From Salmonirosea aquatica (lineage in GTDB: Bacteria; Bacteroidota; Bacteroidia; Cytophagales; Spirosomataceae): 64,000 bases of DNA. The DNA lies in contig NZ_WHLY01000002.1 in the NCBI RefSeq assembly GCF_009296315.1, positions 4,500,501-4,564,500 of the forward strand, given 5' to 3'. The stretch's first letter is position 1; each line of letters opens with the position of its first letter. The position numbers and the translations under genes are program-made. Below are positions 28,173 to 38,001 of the stretch, in pieces. The notes below the pieces were generated by a model. It saw only the letters and a list, made by a program, of their open reading frames with translations, did no database searches and was not told where the DNA came from.

Positions 28173-29954
28173 ATGAAAGCCACACTGTTCTTGTTCCTCG
28201 CAGTATGTATTGCTGCCGGAAGTACTGCTCAATCCATTCCCTCGTCCTCAAACTTACCCATTGTCATTATAAAAACCAATGGTCAGGCAATCGCAGACGA
28301 ACCCAAGATCATGGCTGATATGGGGATTATCTATAACGGCCCCGGAAACAGGAATTATCTGACCGACTCTTTGAACCACTATAATGGAAAAATCGGCATC
28401 GAGTTTCGAGGGAATACTTCACAGAATTCGCCGAAGAAGCCTTACGGTCTTGAAACCAGGAAAGCCGATAGTTCCAACCTGAATGTATCATTGCTGGGAA
28501 TGCCCGCCGAGAACGATTGGATTCTGTTCAATACTTACGATGACGAAACTTTTATGCGTGATGTACTTACCCACGCTCTGGCCAGAAATGCCGGTCACTA
28601 CTCTCCCCGGACAGTTTTTGTGGAGCTATTCGTTTCCTCGAACGACGCTCTTGAGTACGAAGATTACAAGGGGATTTATGTACTCATGGAAAAAATCAAA
28701 CAGGATAAGAACCGGGTGGATATTTCTGAACTCGAATACAAGGACAGTACCGGCAATGCCCTGACGGGAGGGTACATCGTCAAGATAGACCATCATGCCG
28801 GTACTCCCGGTCCCTACTGGGATTCTCAATATCCCAACGAATGCGGAGATTTCAGAACTGATTTTGAACTTCACGAACCTGCTGACGAGGACATACATCC
28901 CGCCCACCTGGTTTATATAAAAGAATACCTTCATCAGTTTGAGACAGCCCTGTGGGGACCGGCTTTTACAGACCCGGCGCAGGGGTACCGGGCCTATGCT
29001 GACGTCGGCAGTTTTATCGATTATTTTTTGCTATCAGAAGTGGTCCGATCGACGGATGCCTATAGCTACAGTACCTATATGTACAAAAATCGCGATAGTA
29101 AGGGTGGCAAGTTAGTCATGGGCCCCATGTGGGATTACAATGCCTCCATGGGAAACACACCGTATAATTTCTGTGCCGCCAATGACACGACGGGCTGGCA
29201 GTATCAGAGCCAGCGACTGTGCCGGGTAGACCGGAAGCAGCCGTTCTGGTGGAAACGGCTGCTGGACGATCCCGCGTACGTTGAGCAACTTAAGGTACGC
29301 TGGGCTACACTCCGGAACGGAGTGCTGGATCTTGGCAATATTAGGACGATGATCCAGCAGAACCGCGACCTTGTTTCCGAGGCGCAGCCGCGTGATTATG
29401 AGCGTTGGAATGTAGTGGGAGAGCGCGGGGCTTTTGACGAGGAAATGGATTTTCTGGAAGATTGGCTCGATAAGCGTCTGAGATGGATGGATCGTAATGT
29501 ACCCCTACTTGGCAATTTTATCCATCGCCCGGCTACGGTCGTGCCCATTACCTGCGAGCAAGCGGTACCTCTGGCCACGTACACAGGTCAACAACTTACC
29601 TATCAGTGGAATCTAAATAACACACCCCTGCCCGGCGCTACGGAGAGTAGCATCTCGGCTACCCTGCCCGGTACCTATTCGGTGGAGGTGACGCTGGCGG
29701 AGAACTGCTACACCGAAACACGAACGACTCCCGCCCTTAGCCGCGAGGTGATCAGCCAGCAGCATGGCGAATGGCATGCCTCCGGTACCTGGTCTTGCGG
29801 CACTATTCCCACTTCGCTGGATGAGGTGGTGATTGCCGCCGACCATGTGATCGTTATTCCCGACGAGACGACAGCCAAAGCGTTGAAAATTAGGCTGGAA
29901 ACAAACGCCCAAATCACGCAGGGCCTGAATGCAAGTCTTATTCTTGGAAATTAG
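28173..29954 (+). CDS. Secreted CotH-kinase family protein with C-terminal G8-like module
   Basis: A 593-residue protein with a signal peptide (to about residue 19). The CotH domain spans about 55-400: GIEFRGNTSQNSPKKPYGLE, GIYVLMEKIKQDKNRVDISEL and GPMWDYNASMGN, the metal-binding Asp region. An Ig-like segment follows (about 450-515). The last 65 residues contain HGEWHASGTWSCGTIP and end LILGN, resembling the end of the M64 peptidase at 4.1 kb. CotH-like enzymes phosphorylate extracellular proteins; the substrate here is unknown. Confidence 0.8.
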   Translation: MKATLFLFLAVCIAAGSTAQSIPSSSNLPIVIIKTNGQAIADEPKIMADMGIIYNGPGNRNYLTDSLNHYNGKIGIEFRGNTSQNSPKKPYGLETRKADSSNLNVSLLGMPAENDWILFNTYDDETFMRDVLTHALARNAGHYSPRTVFVELFVSSNDALEYEDYKGIYVLMEKIKQDKNRVDISELEYKDSTGNALTGGYIVKIDHHAGTPGPYWDSQYPNECGDFRTDFELHEPADEDIHPAHLVYIKEYLHQFETALWGPAFTDPAQGYRAYADVGSFIDYFLLSEVVRSTDAYSYSTYMYKNRDSKGGKLVMGPMWDYNASMGNTPYNFCAANDTTGWQYQSQRLCRVDRKQPFWWKRLLDDPAYVEQLKVRWATLRNGVLDLGNIRTMIQQNRDLVSEAQPRDYERWNVVGERGAFDEEMDFLEDWLDKRLRWMDRNVPLLGNFIHRPATVVPITCEQAVPLATYTGQQLTYQWNLNNTPLPGATESSISATLPGTYSVEVTLAENCYTETRTTPALSREVISQQHGEWHASGTWSCGTIPTSLDEVVIAADHVIVIPDETTAKALKIRLETNAQITQGLNASLILGN

Positions 29955-29960
29955 TCAGCG

Positions 29961-31778
29961 TCAATTCACCCGATTGCAGAGCCGTAACCCCGCCTGGAAG
30001 CCAATCCAGGCGTAGGTATTGCGCCCGGTATCGGATCTGCTGCTGGTAAGCCGGGTACCCAAGCTGCCACGGTTTTCCTGTACAAGTCCGTCGTAGGGTG
30101 ATAAAAGCAGATTGAACGTCGGGCCGACTGAGAGCGCCAGCCTTGGGCTGATTTTTTTCTCCAGAGAAATGGTAAGCCGCATGTGACTGACGCGGGGCTG
30201 TTTCAGAAACCTCCGCTCCACGGCCACCCGACTGGCTACGTAGTCGGCATTCAATAGCCAATTCCAGGCCGGATTTCCCAGGTACCAGGCAGTACCGACG
30301 CCATACCCGATGCTGCCGATGGGCTTGTGGGGAACAAAACCACTGGTACCCAACTTGAAGATATTGTAAAACTTCCGCACCCCCGTCTTGAATGTGACAT
30401 TGCCATAATTCAGTTCGTCGGTCGTAAACGCCAGTCTCCGGTAGCCGTTGAGTCGCACGAAACTGAAATAGCCAAAGGGCGTAGTAGCTGATGAATCGGC
30501 GTAGTTGACGAAACCAACCTGATGGCCGCGGTGCACGGTGCGGGCCACATTGAGGCCGCTAGCCAACTGCCAGCCGTAGAGGTCACGGCCTGTGACATTG
30601 ATACCCCCCATTTGCAGGCCCCGAAAATCTTCGGCAGTAAGATTGACAATGCCGGATGCCTGTATGCCCTCGACGCTGCCAATGACCATATTGGCCACGC
30701 CCGCCACCTGAACGCCATTCACCTGCCTGCCCACCAGATTGGCGAGGCCCGCGGCTTGCAGCCCTTTCACATCCCAGCGCACTACGTTGAAGCCCAGCCC
30801 CAGCTCGAGCAGATTGACACCCAGCGAGTACCCTGCCAGCAGATTGACCGAAACATCATTGATCACGTTGCCGCTCAACTGCTGGTTGGTACCGATAAAC
30901 GGCATGAGGGAGGCCTGGAAAGGACGGTAGAGCGTGTCCTCGATATTCTCGGTATGAATAGCCTGTTTGGCCGTGGAGAGCGCATACACCAGCCCGTCGC
31001 GGATCGTCAGCAGCGATTCCTTGAGGGGTACCTTCTCTTTCTCTTTTTTATGAATAGGAATGAGGGTATCGGGACTCGGCGGCTCGCTATACACGATTAC
31101 CGGAATTTCGATCCGGGGGGGTACCCTGGCACTAGAATCAGGGCGGGCCACGATCCTCGGGGTAGGCGTGGCCAGAGGACGCACCGTATCGGGAGCCAGG
31201 GCAATGGTAAGGAAGTCATTGCGGCGGGCGGCCACCTCTACCGAACGGCCCGCATATGCTTCCTTGCGGACTTCCAGGTGCAGAGTTTCAGGCTGCGTGG
31301 GCAGGCGTATTTTATAGTACCCATACTGATTACTTACCGTAGAAACCAGCGTGACGGGTTCGTAGATACTGGCATCGGGAAGTTTGATCCCCGTGACCTG
31401 ATCGACGATATACCCATTGAGATAAAAACTTTCCGTCTTTTTTTCGACCGAAACCACCGCTTTCTGCAAAATGACGTACCTACGACGCTCCTTAAAGCTG
31501 ACGGTTCCGTCAAACAGACTGTTCAGGATTTCACGCACACTCCGGTTGGTTACGTCGAGCGACACCCGATTGTTGATATCGATTACATCGGGGCTGTACG
31601 AAAAGCTGAAACCGCCTTTGGCCGAAATCTGCCGCAGTACCTCATCCAATCGCTCATTTACGACGCGAAGCGTGATGCGGGTTTCCAGGATAGAAGCGGA
31701 TTGCGCGCGCAGGAGGCCGGAAAGCGAAAGGCTCAGCAGGAAAAGCAGGGAATAAAAACGGATAGGGTTTGGCTTCAC
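29961..31778 (-). CDS. STN-domain outer-surface protein with internal Gly/Asn repeats
   Basis: I place the start at a GTG (31778), where the signal peptide KPNPIRFYSLLFLLSLSLSG begins. The longer frame would run into FecR. After the signal comes an STN domain (LDEVLRQISAKGGFSFSYSPDVI), then a carboxypeptidase-regulatory-like domain (YIVDQVTGIKLPDASI). The C-terminal half has repeats of about 20-25 residues of the form GLQAAGLANLVG, GVQVAGVANMV and GIQASGIVNL. It occupies the slot of a TonB receptor behind sigma and FecR but has no receptor barrel. It is probably outer-membrane. Confidence 0.75.
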   Translation of the reverse strand: MKPNPIRFYSLLFLLSLSLSGLLRAQSASILETRITLRVVNERLDEVLRQISAKGGFSFSYSPDVIDINNRVSLDVTNRSVREILNSLFDGTVSFKERRRYVILQKAVVSVEKKTESFYLNGYIVDQVTGIKLPDASIYEPVTLVSTVSNQYGYYKIRLPTQPETLHLEVRKEAYAGRSVEVAARRNDFLTIALAPDTVRPLATPTPRIVARPDSSARVPPRIEIPVIVYSEPPSPDTLIPIHKKEKEKVPLKESLLTIRDGLVYALSTAKQAIHTENIEDTLYRPFQASLMPFIGTNQQLSGNVINDVSVNLLAGYSLGVNLLELGLGFNVVRWDVKGLQAAGLANLVGRQVNGVQVAGVANMVIGSVEGIQASGIVNLTAEDFRGLQMGGINVTGRDLYGWQLASGLNVARTVHRGHQVGFVNYADSSATTPFGYFSFVRLNGYRRLAFTTDELNYGNVTFKTGVRKFYNIFKLGTSGFVPHKPIGSIGYGVGTAWYLGNPAWNWLLNADYVASRVAVERRFLKQPRVSHMRLTISLEKKISPRLALSVGPTFNLLLSPYDGLVQENRGSLGTRLTSSRSDTGRNTYAWIGFQAGLRLCNRVN

Positions 31779-31812
31779 AATACAGCAATGATTTATGCGG
31801 TCCGTACCTACC

Positions 31813-32844
31813 TTACTGACAGCCCGAACCATCCAGCCAGTAGGTACCATCGCGTTGGCTGACCGTCAGATCCAGCGTTTCGGCAATCACCGCGAGTGTA
31901 GCGTCGAGCGATTCGCGTTCGTACCGGCCCGTAAGGCGGCAGCGGGCCAGTTGGGTTTTCGAAAGTCTGACGTCGGCATGAAAACCCTGGCTGAGCGACT
32001 GGACGACCTCATCGAGGTGGGTAGCTGTGAAATCAAATACCTGGGTGCGGTAGGCTATTGCGTTGAGATCTGCCGAAAGCTTCCTGAATACCGTGTCGGC
32101 TTCTACCTCTACGCCTTCACCGGGCAATAGCTCGACGGCCTTAATGGCTTTTCGTACTTCTACTTTCCCACTCCGTACTTCCACCCGCACGGTTTCGTCG
32201 TATGTTTTTACATTGAATGAGGTACCTACAACCCGGATTTCCGTTCCGTTGGCGTCGATCAGAAAGGGATGAGCGGCGTCGGGAGCTACCTCGAAAAAGG
32301 CCTCTCCCCGCAAGCTTACCCGCCGGGTAGCACCGGGCAGTCCTTCGGGGTAGGTGAGGGTCGAATGGTAGTTCAAAAAGACTTTCGTGCCGTCGGGTAG
32401 TGTTTTTTCATACGTATTTTTTTGGGTAGAAACCGTTATCTGTTGCGGAGAATCAGACTGTGTAAAATAACCGCGTAGCCACGGAATGAGCAGAAGCGCA
32501 ACGGCCGCCGCCGCCCACAAAGCAGGCAGGTACCAGCGACGGACAGGCAGAGGCCGGACCGATGGCAAAGGTTGAGGAGGGCTGTTTTGCAGGGTAGGTG
32601 TGGTACCCTGCGCCTGCATTTTCGCCTGCATCAGGTGCCAGGCCGAATCAGTGTCAAATGCTGGCCCGGTTCGGTCCGCCGTCCGACTTTTTTCCCAAAG
32701 CTGCCGGTAAGCTTTGAGCTCCCGCACGTGGTCGGGCGACTCCTCCAGCCACGTTTGCACCCGCTCGATTTCCGGGCGCGTGGCCGTGCTGGCCAGGTAG
32801 CGGGCCAGCAGTTCGTCGGGTAGAGATGAAGCAGAACGGTTCAA
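31813..32844 (-). CDS. FecR-family anti-sigma factor
   Basis: A 343-residue protein: N-terminal cytoplasmic region (LPDELLARYLASTATRPEIERVQTWL), one membrane span near residues 104-124, a FecR domain (about 135-235; TLPDGTKVFLNYHSTLTYPE) and a C-terminal DUF4974 domain (about 260-340). Such proteins hold or activate the cognate ECF sigma factor in response to outer-membrane signalling through an STN domain. It follows the sigma gene by 17 bases and precedes the STN gene by 34, forming one operon. Confidence 0.9.
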   Translation of the reverse strand: MNRSASSLPDELLARYLASTATRPEIERVQTWLEESPDHVRELKAYRQLWEKSRTADRTGPAFDTDSAWHLMQAKMQAQGTTPTLQNSPPQPLPSVRPLPVRRWYLPALWAAAAVALLLIPWLRGYFTQSDSPQQITVSTQKNTYEKTLPDGTKVFLNYHSTLTYPEGLPGATRRVSLRGEAFFEVAPDAAHPFLIDANGTEIRVVGTSFNVKTYDETVRVEVRSGKVEVRKAIKAVELLPGEGVEVEADTVFRKLSADLNAIAYRTQVFDFTATHLDEVVQSLSQGFHADVRLSKTQLARCRLTGRYERESLDATLAVIAETLDLTVSQRDGTYWLDGSGCQ

Positions 32845-32861
32845 GGTAGGGTAGATATGAG

Positions 32862-33437
32862 CTATGAGATATGAATGATGAGATATAAGAAGGGCAGGTA
32901 GTCGGCGAGCTCCTGCCGCATGATTCTAAGGGCTTTGCCAATCTGGTTTTCGATGGTTTTTACCGAAAGGCCCAGCTGATCGGCGATTTCCTGATACTTT
33001 AATTCCTCGAAGCGGCTCATCCGGAATACTACCTGGCATTGTTCGGGTAATTTGCTCACCGCCCGCTCAATCCGTTCTTCCAGTTCGATGGCCTGGATGC
33101 TCTCCGTGACCGAATCGTATCCATCGGCCTGAAAATAGAGCGAATGCTCCCGGTGGTTTTCCCGTACTCCGTAATGCTTGATCCGGTTCAGGCAGTGGTT
33201 GTGCACGGCCCGGTACAGATAGGCTTTCAGCGAAAGCGTTATTTCCAGATCGGCCCGTTTTTCCCAAATTGTCAAAAAAACCGTTTGAACCATTTCCTCA
33301 GCCTCGTCGCTATCCTTCAGCAGCGTGTCGGCGTAGCGGCACAGGCGTTCGTAGTAGCTACGGAATAGCTGCTCGAAGGCGGACTCCTGTCCCTGCCGAA
33401 TGGCACTTACGAGATCATGGTCGGATAGCTGAACCAA
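32862..33437 (-). CDS. ECF RNA polymerase sigma-70 factor
   Basis: About 191 residues from a proposed TTG start at 33437; the only upstream ATG (33629) would give an unusually long leader. Region 2 includes SAFEQLFRSYYERLCRYADTLLKD and TVFLTIWEKRADLE; region 4 has EELKYQEIADQLGLSVKTIENQIGKAL. It matches the Bacteroidetes ECF sigma family that pairs with FecR. The target is probably the adjacent STN locus. Start choice is uncertain. Confidence 0.85.
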   Translation of the reverse strand: MVQLSDHDLVSAIRQGQESAFEQLFRSYYERLCRYADTLLKDSDEAEEMVQTVFLTIWEKRADLEITLSLKAYLYRAVHNHCLNRIKHYGVRENHREHSLYFQADGYDSVTESIQAIELEERIERAVSKLPEQCQVVFRMSRFEELKYQEIADQLGLSVKTIENQIGKALRIMRQELADYLPFLYLIIHIS

Positions 33438-33698
33438 GGCGTCTGCTTTTTTTTCTGGCAAAAATAAACAATCCACTGCCGGTTCGGCCTGCCGATTAGT
33501 AAGAATGGTTGCAATCAAGGGTAAACGCCTTTTTGAACAGGACAACCACGCCCGGTACCGACCCCTATGAGGCAGCGGGATAAATTTATTGAAGTTTTTC
33601 GTAGGGGAAAGACTGACCAGAGATGTCACAGACGAAAGAGTCGGATAAGTGTCCGGTTTGCCATTTACGCCCTATTTTATATAAAAAATCTAGTAGCC

Positions 33699-34439
33699 AT
33701 GAAACAGTATTTTTCGCTTCGCCGTTTTTCCCTATTCTCAATGGCCATGTTGCTGGCGGGACTTCAGTCCTGCATTTATATCAACACCCGTGACAATGAC
33801 ATTCCGCCCCGGGGTGTGTCGAGCCGTACGCTAGACCTGGCCAATTTCGACCAGCTGGCCTTGGGCAGTGCGTTCACCATCCACGTTGAGCAGGGTGCTG
33901 ACTTCAGCGTGAAAGCTACCGGTGAGCTCAACGACCTGGACGACCTCGAAACCAGCGTAAGCCGTTCGGGGGTACTCGAGATACGATACCGCAACACCTG
34001 GCGCACCCGCCGCGAGCGCATGGATATCGACATCGTGGTGCCCAGCCTGCGCAGCGTGGATTTCTCGGGAGCCTCCAACTCGACCGTCGAAGGATTTGAA
34101 AAGGTACCTGTCCTGGACTATCGGCTTTCGGGTGCCTCAAAATCGGTGTTTACCGGTTCGGCCGATCGCCTGATTATGGATCTTTCGGGTGCTTCCGAGC
34201 TGGATTTGCGCGGAAGCGGTGGGGTACTTGTCGGAGATTTGTCGGGTGCTTCCCAGGTATTTGCTTTCGATTATCCGGTAGCGCAGGCCGACCTGGACCT
34301 TTCGGGGGCCAGCCGGGCTCGCTTGCGGGTAGCCAATCTGCTGAAAGTGGAAGCCAGCGGGGCCAGTAGCCTGCGCTACCGGGGCGATCCCACCATCGAA
34401 CAGCGCCTTTCGGGCGGAAGCAGCGTAACCCGAGAGTGA
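33699..34439 (+). CDS. DUF2807 (GIN-domain) lipoprotein
   Basis: A 246-residue protein from the ATG at 33699, with the lipoprotein signal MLLAGLQSC. DUF2807 domains form a right-handed beta-helix-like adhesin fold. Here repeated LSGAS/FSGAS units (DFSGASNS, RLSGASKS, DLSGASEL, DLSGASQV, DLSGASRA, EASGASSL) mark the turns. It is predicted to be anchored to a membrane, with unknown ligand. The gene is divergent from the sigma factor gene. Confidence 0.85.
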   Translation: MKQYFSLRRFSLFSMAMLLAGLQSCIYINTRDNDIPPRGVSSRTLDLANFDQLALGSAFTIHVEQGADFSVKATGELNDLDDLETSVSRSGVLEIRYRNTWRTRRERMDIDIVVPSLRSVDFSGASNSTVEGFEKVPVLDYRLSGASKSVFTGSADRLIMDLSGASELDLRGSGGVLVGDLSGASQVFAFDYPVAQADLDLSGASRARLRVANLLKVEASGASSLRYRGDPTIEQRLSGGSSVTRE

Positions 34440-34442
34440 GGC

Positions 34443-35206
34443 TTACTTAATGATGCCGTATTTGGCGCGGGCGGTCTTGCGTGATAGCCCGTCGAAATGC
34501 CACCATTCGGTGGTGTTGACGGTAAACCCGGCCTGTGTCATGGCTTTCCGCAGGATATTCCGATTGGCGATTTGCTTCGGGCTGAGTTTTCCTAGTTGGA
34601 GCATTTGTTGTTCGGAGCGTGGGTAAGCCAGCGGGCCAAAAAAATCGTAGGGGGTACCCATATCCAGGGGTACCCCTTTTCGTCGGCCACGGTCAGGTCC
34701 ACGGCGCAACCGAAGTTATGGATCGAGCCGATTTCTGGGTCAGCTACGTATTGGGACTTCTGCCGTTCCGGGATTTTGAGCGCATCCAGCGCATCCCACA
34801 GAATGTATTGTACCGAGTTGGGCCGGGCGGCATCGTACACCAGGAGCGAATAGCCGGGCTTTGTTTTCTGCAAAAAAGCACTGGCTTTGGCTAGCTTCCG
34901 GGCGATATCGGGTTGGAGGTAGGCCCGGGTTAAGTCGCCATACACGTCTTTCTTTACAAAATTATCGGTAGTCGAATACTTCAATTCCACCCGAATGCTG
35001 GGATCAATGCTCTGAATATTCACCAGCCCTTGTCTGATCATCTGCTGCTCGAGGGCCGGGATTGGTGCAGGTTTTTTTTGCGTGGTAGGTACGGTGGATT
35101 TTCCAGAATCACCCGTGGTGAGTTGGTCCGGTTTTTCTTGAGGGGAGCTCTGGCATGAAGTGATTCCCAACCAAATGACTAGTACCAGCCAATATGCTTT
35201 TTTCAT
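34443..35206 (-). pseudogene. VanX-like D-Ala-D-Ala dipeptidase lipoprotein, frameshifted
   Basis: A lipoprotein signal (WLGITSC) is followed by a D-alanyl-D-alanine dipeptidase domain. The first zinc motif SIHNFGCAVDLTVAD lies in one frame, and the second part with TEWWHF lies in another. Adding one G to the run at 34673-34676 (four C on the plus strand) joins them as ADEKG-VPLDMGTPYDFFG, giving about 254 residues. Both halves are otherwise intact. The lesion sits immediately beside a GGTACC. The enzyme would trim peptidoglycan-derived dipeptides in the periplasm. Confidence 0.75.
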
Positions 35207-35294
35207 GTTTTAAAGGAAAGAGCAATACACCGGCTGTAAAAAATAGCGGATGCATTATGTAGTTTTAAGTTGATTAAAGATTAACTTTCAAAAT

Positions 35295-35313
35295 CCAAAT
35301 CTATTGGATTTGG
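35295..35313. promoter_or_regulatory. Inverted repeat upstream of the response regulator
   Basis: CCAAATC-TATTG-GATTTGG is a 7/7 inverted repeat with a 5-base spacer, overlapped by a second one (AATCCAA/TTGGATT). It lies about 50 bases before the start of the NarL-type regulator and may be a binding site or a short hairpin. Confidence 0.4.
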
Positions 35314-35360
35314 GAGAAGAGTAGGCCATCATCAAATCAATATCTAGGATTAAAAGGCAC

Positions 35361-36011
35361 ATGGAGAGAATCAGGGTTATGCTGGCGGACGATCACGCTG
35401 TGGTACTCGAAAGCCTGGCCATGATGATTTCATCGCTGGCGGGAATACAGGTAGTGGCTACTGCGGCCGATGGTCAGGCTGCCTTGGACCAGTTGGATCA
35501 CCAAGCCGTGGACATCGTGCTGTCGGATATGCATATGCCTGGTTTGAACGGAGTCGAACTGGCGTTACGTATCCTGGAACGGTACCCTGCGGTAAAACTG
35601 ATCCTGCTTACGATGGAAGAGAAACCTGAATCCATCCGTATGGCGATGCAAGCGGGCGTATGGGGCTATGTGTTGAAACGAGCATCGAAAAAAGAGCTGG
35701 AAGAGGCCATACATACCGTAGCGAGTGGTAGCAAGTATTTCGCACGGGAAGTAAGCCAGCAACTGGCCCTGCTTCCTGATCCAAGTACCAGCTATAGCCG
35801 CGAAACTTCCGAAACGATCCAGTCGCTCAGCAAGCGGGAAATTGAAATAATCCGTTTGATTGTGAATGATGTACCCAATCAGGAAATTGCCGACCAGCTT
35901 TTCATTTCGCCCAAGACTGTAGAAACGCATCGCCGGAATATTTTCAAAAAATTGAACATTCATTCCGTGGTGGCTCTGACCCGCTTTGCGGTCAACTATA
36001 AATTGATTTAG
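35361..36011 (+). CDS. NarL/LuxR-family response regulator
   Basis: A 216-residue protein. The receiver domain (1-120) has the acidic pair Asp10-Asp11, the phosphoacceptor Asp56 (VLSDMHMPGLNG) and a conserved Lys in VLKRASKKEL. The C-terminal LuxR helix-turn-helix (about 150-210) reads SKREIEIIRLIVNDVPNQEI and KTVETHRRNIFKKL. It converges with the histidine kinase gene, the stop codons overlapping by four bases, and they are almost certainly cognate partners. Confidence 0.9.
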   Translation: MERIRVMLADDHAVVLESLAMMISSLAGIQVVATAADGQAALDQLDHQAVDIVLSDMHMPGLNGVELALRILERYPAVKLILLTMEEKPESIRMAMQAGVWGYVLKRASKKELEEAIHTVASGSKYFAREVSQQLALLPDPSTSYSRETSETIQSLSKREIEIIRLIVNDVPNQEIADQLFISPKTVETHRRNIFKKLNIHSVVALTRFAVNYKLI

Positions 36012-37951
36012 GAAACCAGCAGAGGCTGGCGGGGAATCCGCAGCGTAACGGCCGTACCCTGGCTTTTTTTGAGCGCACGAATCGAAAAATTCCCGTTTAG
36101 AGACTTAACCCGTTGCCGGATATTCAGGATGCCCTGGCCGGATTGACCCGCCTGTTCGCGGCTTACGCCTACACCGTCATCAGTAATCATCAGAATGTGA
36201 AATCCCTGGGTCTGGGCGATTTCCAACACGACCTGCCTGGCTTCGGCATGTTTCAGGATATTGGTTATCAGCTCCAGCACACAGCTATACAGTTCGAATG
36301 CTACCTTTTTATCTTCGATACGTACATCCTTGGAAACGATGAAGTCGAATGCCAGTTTGCCCGGCCGGTTCACATCGGCAACCAGCTTTTGCAGAGCGGG
36401 AATCAGGCCTTCTTTTTCAAGAATAGAAGGCAGCAGATTGTGGGAGATATGCCGTACCTGATCATAGGCATCGTTGATCAGTTTGAGTACCCCTTCGTGG
36501 AGATCCTGTTCTGAAACCGAAAATTTCTCCGTATCAACAGATTCCAGGCGCCATTTCACCCCCGACAACAGGCTGCCCAAATTATTGTGCAGTTCGGAGG
36601 CCACCCGCTTTCTTTCCAGGTTCTGACCCCGGAACAGGGCTTCCTGAATTTCGTGGTTTTTACGCGTGAGCGAGCGGTTCGCCTCCCGCAGCTCATTGGT
36701 TCGCGCCGCCACGCGGTCTTCCAGGTTGGCGTTAGTTTGTTTGAGCAGTTGCCCTACATGTACCAGCTGTTCGTTGGTTATGTCGAGTTCTTCTCTCTGT
36801 TTTTGTAATAGAAGGTTACTGCGAAGGAGAGCCGCCGCTAAACCCAAAAAGATGACGATACCGGCAATCAGGATCCAGCGCAGGTAGCTTTCACGGGCAA
36901 TATCGTTGGCCATGAGCTGCATACGGGTATCGCGTTGCTGAGCGTCATATTCGTACCGAAGTACCTCGATGCGTTTTTCCTGAGCCACCAGGTTGTTGTT
37001 GTCGCGGAGTTCTACGTATTTTTCGTACCACTGCAGAGCGGTGTCGAATTTTTGCAGGGCTTTGTAGATTTCGAAGAGGGTGTATGCGGTTCGTTCCCGG
37101 ATCAATGGCCATTCATAGGAAAGGTAGAACTCAGCCCGGGCCGCATAGTTCAGGGATTTGTCAGGGCGGTCGCGGTGGGCGTCGATCAGGCCCATTAGTG
37201 CCAGAAGTTCGGCGTTAGCCCTTCCCTTGCTTTGTGTTTCAGTGTCTATCGCCAACTGAGCATACTTTTCAGCTTGATTAAAGTCTCCTTTTTTCAGCAA
37301 TGTGGCGGCAAGAGTATGGTAGGAGTTGACTTGTAAGCCGACATTTTGCAGGCTTCGGCTCAGTTTCAAACTTCGTTCGAGGGCGGCGATGGAGGCAGGA
37401 AGTTGCTGGTTGGCGCTCAAGGCGGCTCCCAGATCATTCAGCGATGAAGCCATTCCCATCTGGTTCATGCTCTTTCGATATAAGTCGATAGCATGGTTTT
37501 CAGCTGAAATGGATTTTTCATAATCTTTGAGATCAGCGTAGCAATCGCCGATAAAATCCCAGCTGAAGGCCTCTTCGGAAATTTTTTTGGCGAGTTCGGC
37601 ATATTGCAATCCTTTGAAGAGGTACTCGATGGCCTGGAAGCTTACGCCTTTCCGAAGATATACCAAGCCCATGCGGTTATGGGTGAAGGCCAGCCAGTTG
37701 TTTGATCTCAGCCGCAGAGCAATCGCGAAACCTTTTTGTAACCAGAGCAGGGCACTATCGGGATTAATGGAAAGATTGGCGTTTTGGGCGTAAAGACGGA
37801 TTAATGTGGTATCGCGGAGGATTGACTGAGGCTGGTTTTCCCAGTAGGTGAAGTTCGGAGGATTGGTCTTGCTTTCGGAAGATTGGGCCGCGACCCTTCC
37901 GGAGACCACCATCAATCCTATCGCAATCAGTATGCTTCTTAGTACGACCAT
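36008..37951 (-). CDS. TPR-containing sensor histidine kinase (HisKA_3 type)
   Basis: A 647-residue protein: signal peptide, tetratricopeptide repeats over about residues 40-330, a membrane span at about 374-391 (WILIAGIVIFLGLAAALL), a coiled coil, then the dimerisation helix with the phospho-His in RVASELHNNLGSLLSG, and an ATPase domain with DDGVGVSREQ and GQGILNIRQRV. This layout is common in Bacteroidota, where the periplasmic TPRs sense an unknown ligand. It is paired with the convergent NarL-type regulator. Confidence 0.9.
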   Translation of the reverse strand: MVVLRSILIAIGLMVVSGRVAAQSSESKTNPPNFTYWENQPQSILRDTTLIRLYAQNANLSINPDSALLWLQKGFAIALRLRSNNWLAFTHNRMGLVYLRKGVSFQAIEYLFKGLQYAELAKKISEEAFSWDFIGDCYADLKDYEKSISAENHAIDLYRKSMNQMGMASSLNDLGAALSANQQLPASIAALERSLKLSRSLQNVGLQVNSYHTLAATLLKKGDFNQAEKYAQLAIDTETQSKGRANAELLALMGLIDAHRDRPDKSLNYAARAEFYLSYEWPLIRERTAYTLFEIYKALQKFDTALQWYEKYVELRDNNNLVAQEKRIEVLRYEYDAQQRDTRMQLMANDIARESYLRWILIAGIVIFLGLAAALLRSNLLLQKQREELDITNEQLVHVGQLLKQTNANLEDRVAARTNELREANRSLTRKNHEIQEALFRGQNLERKRVASELHNNLGSLLSGVKWRLESVDTEKFSVSEQDLHEGVLKLINDAYDQVRHISHNLLPSILEKEGLIPALQKLVADVNRPGKLAFDFIVSKDVRIEDKKVAFELYSCVLELITNILKHAEARQVVLEIAQTQGFHILMITDDGVGVSREQAGQSGQGILNIRQRVKSLNGNFSIRALKKSQGTAVTLRIPRQPLLVS

Positions 37952-38001
37952 GCACCAAATTGTTTACATTAGCTGTAAAAGTAGGGCAATATACAAGAAA
38001 T

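Noticed and set aside
30522-31862. Plus-strand open frame of 446 codons opposite the STN gene
   Set aside because: Antisense to a protein with clear domains; no family pattern in its translation.
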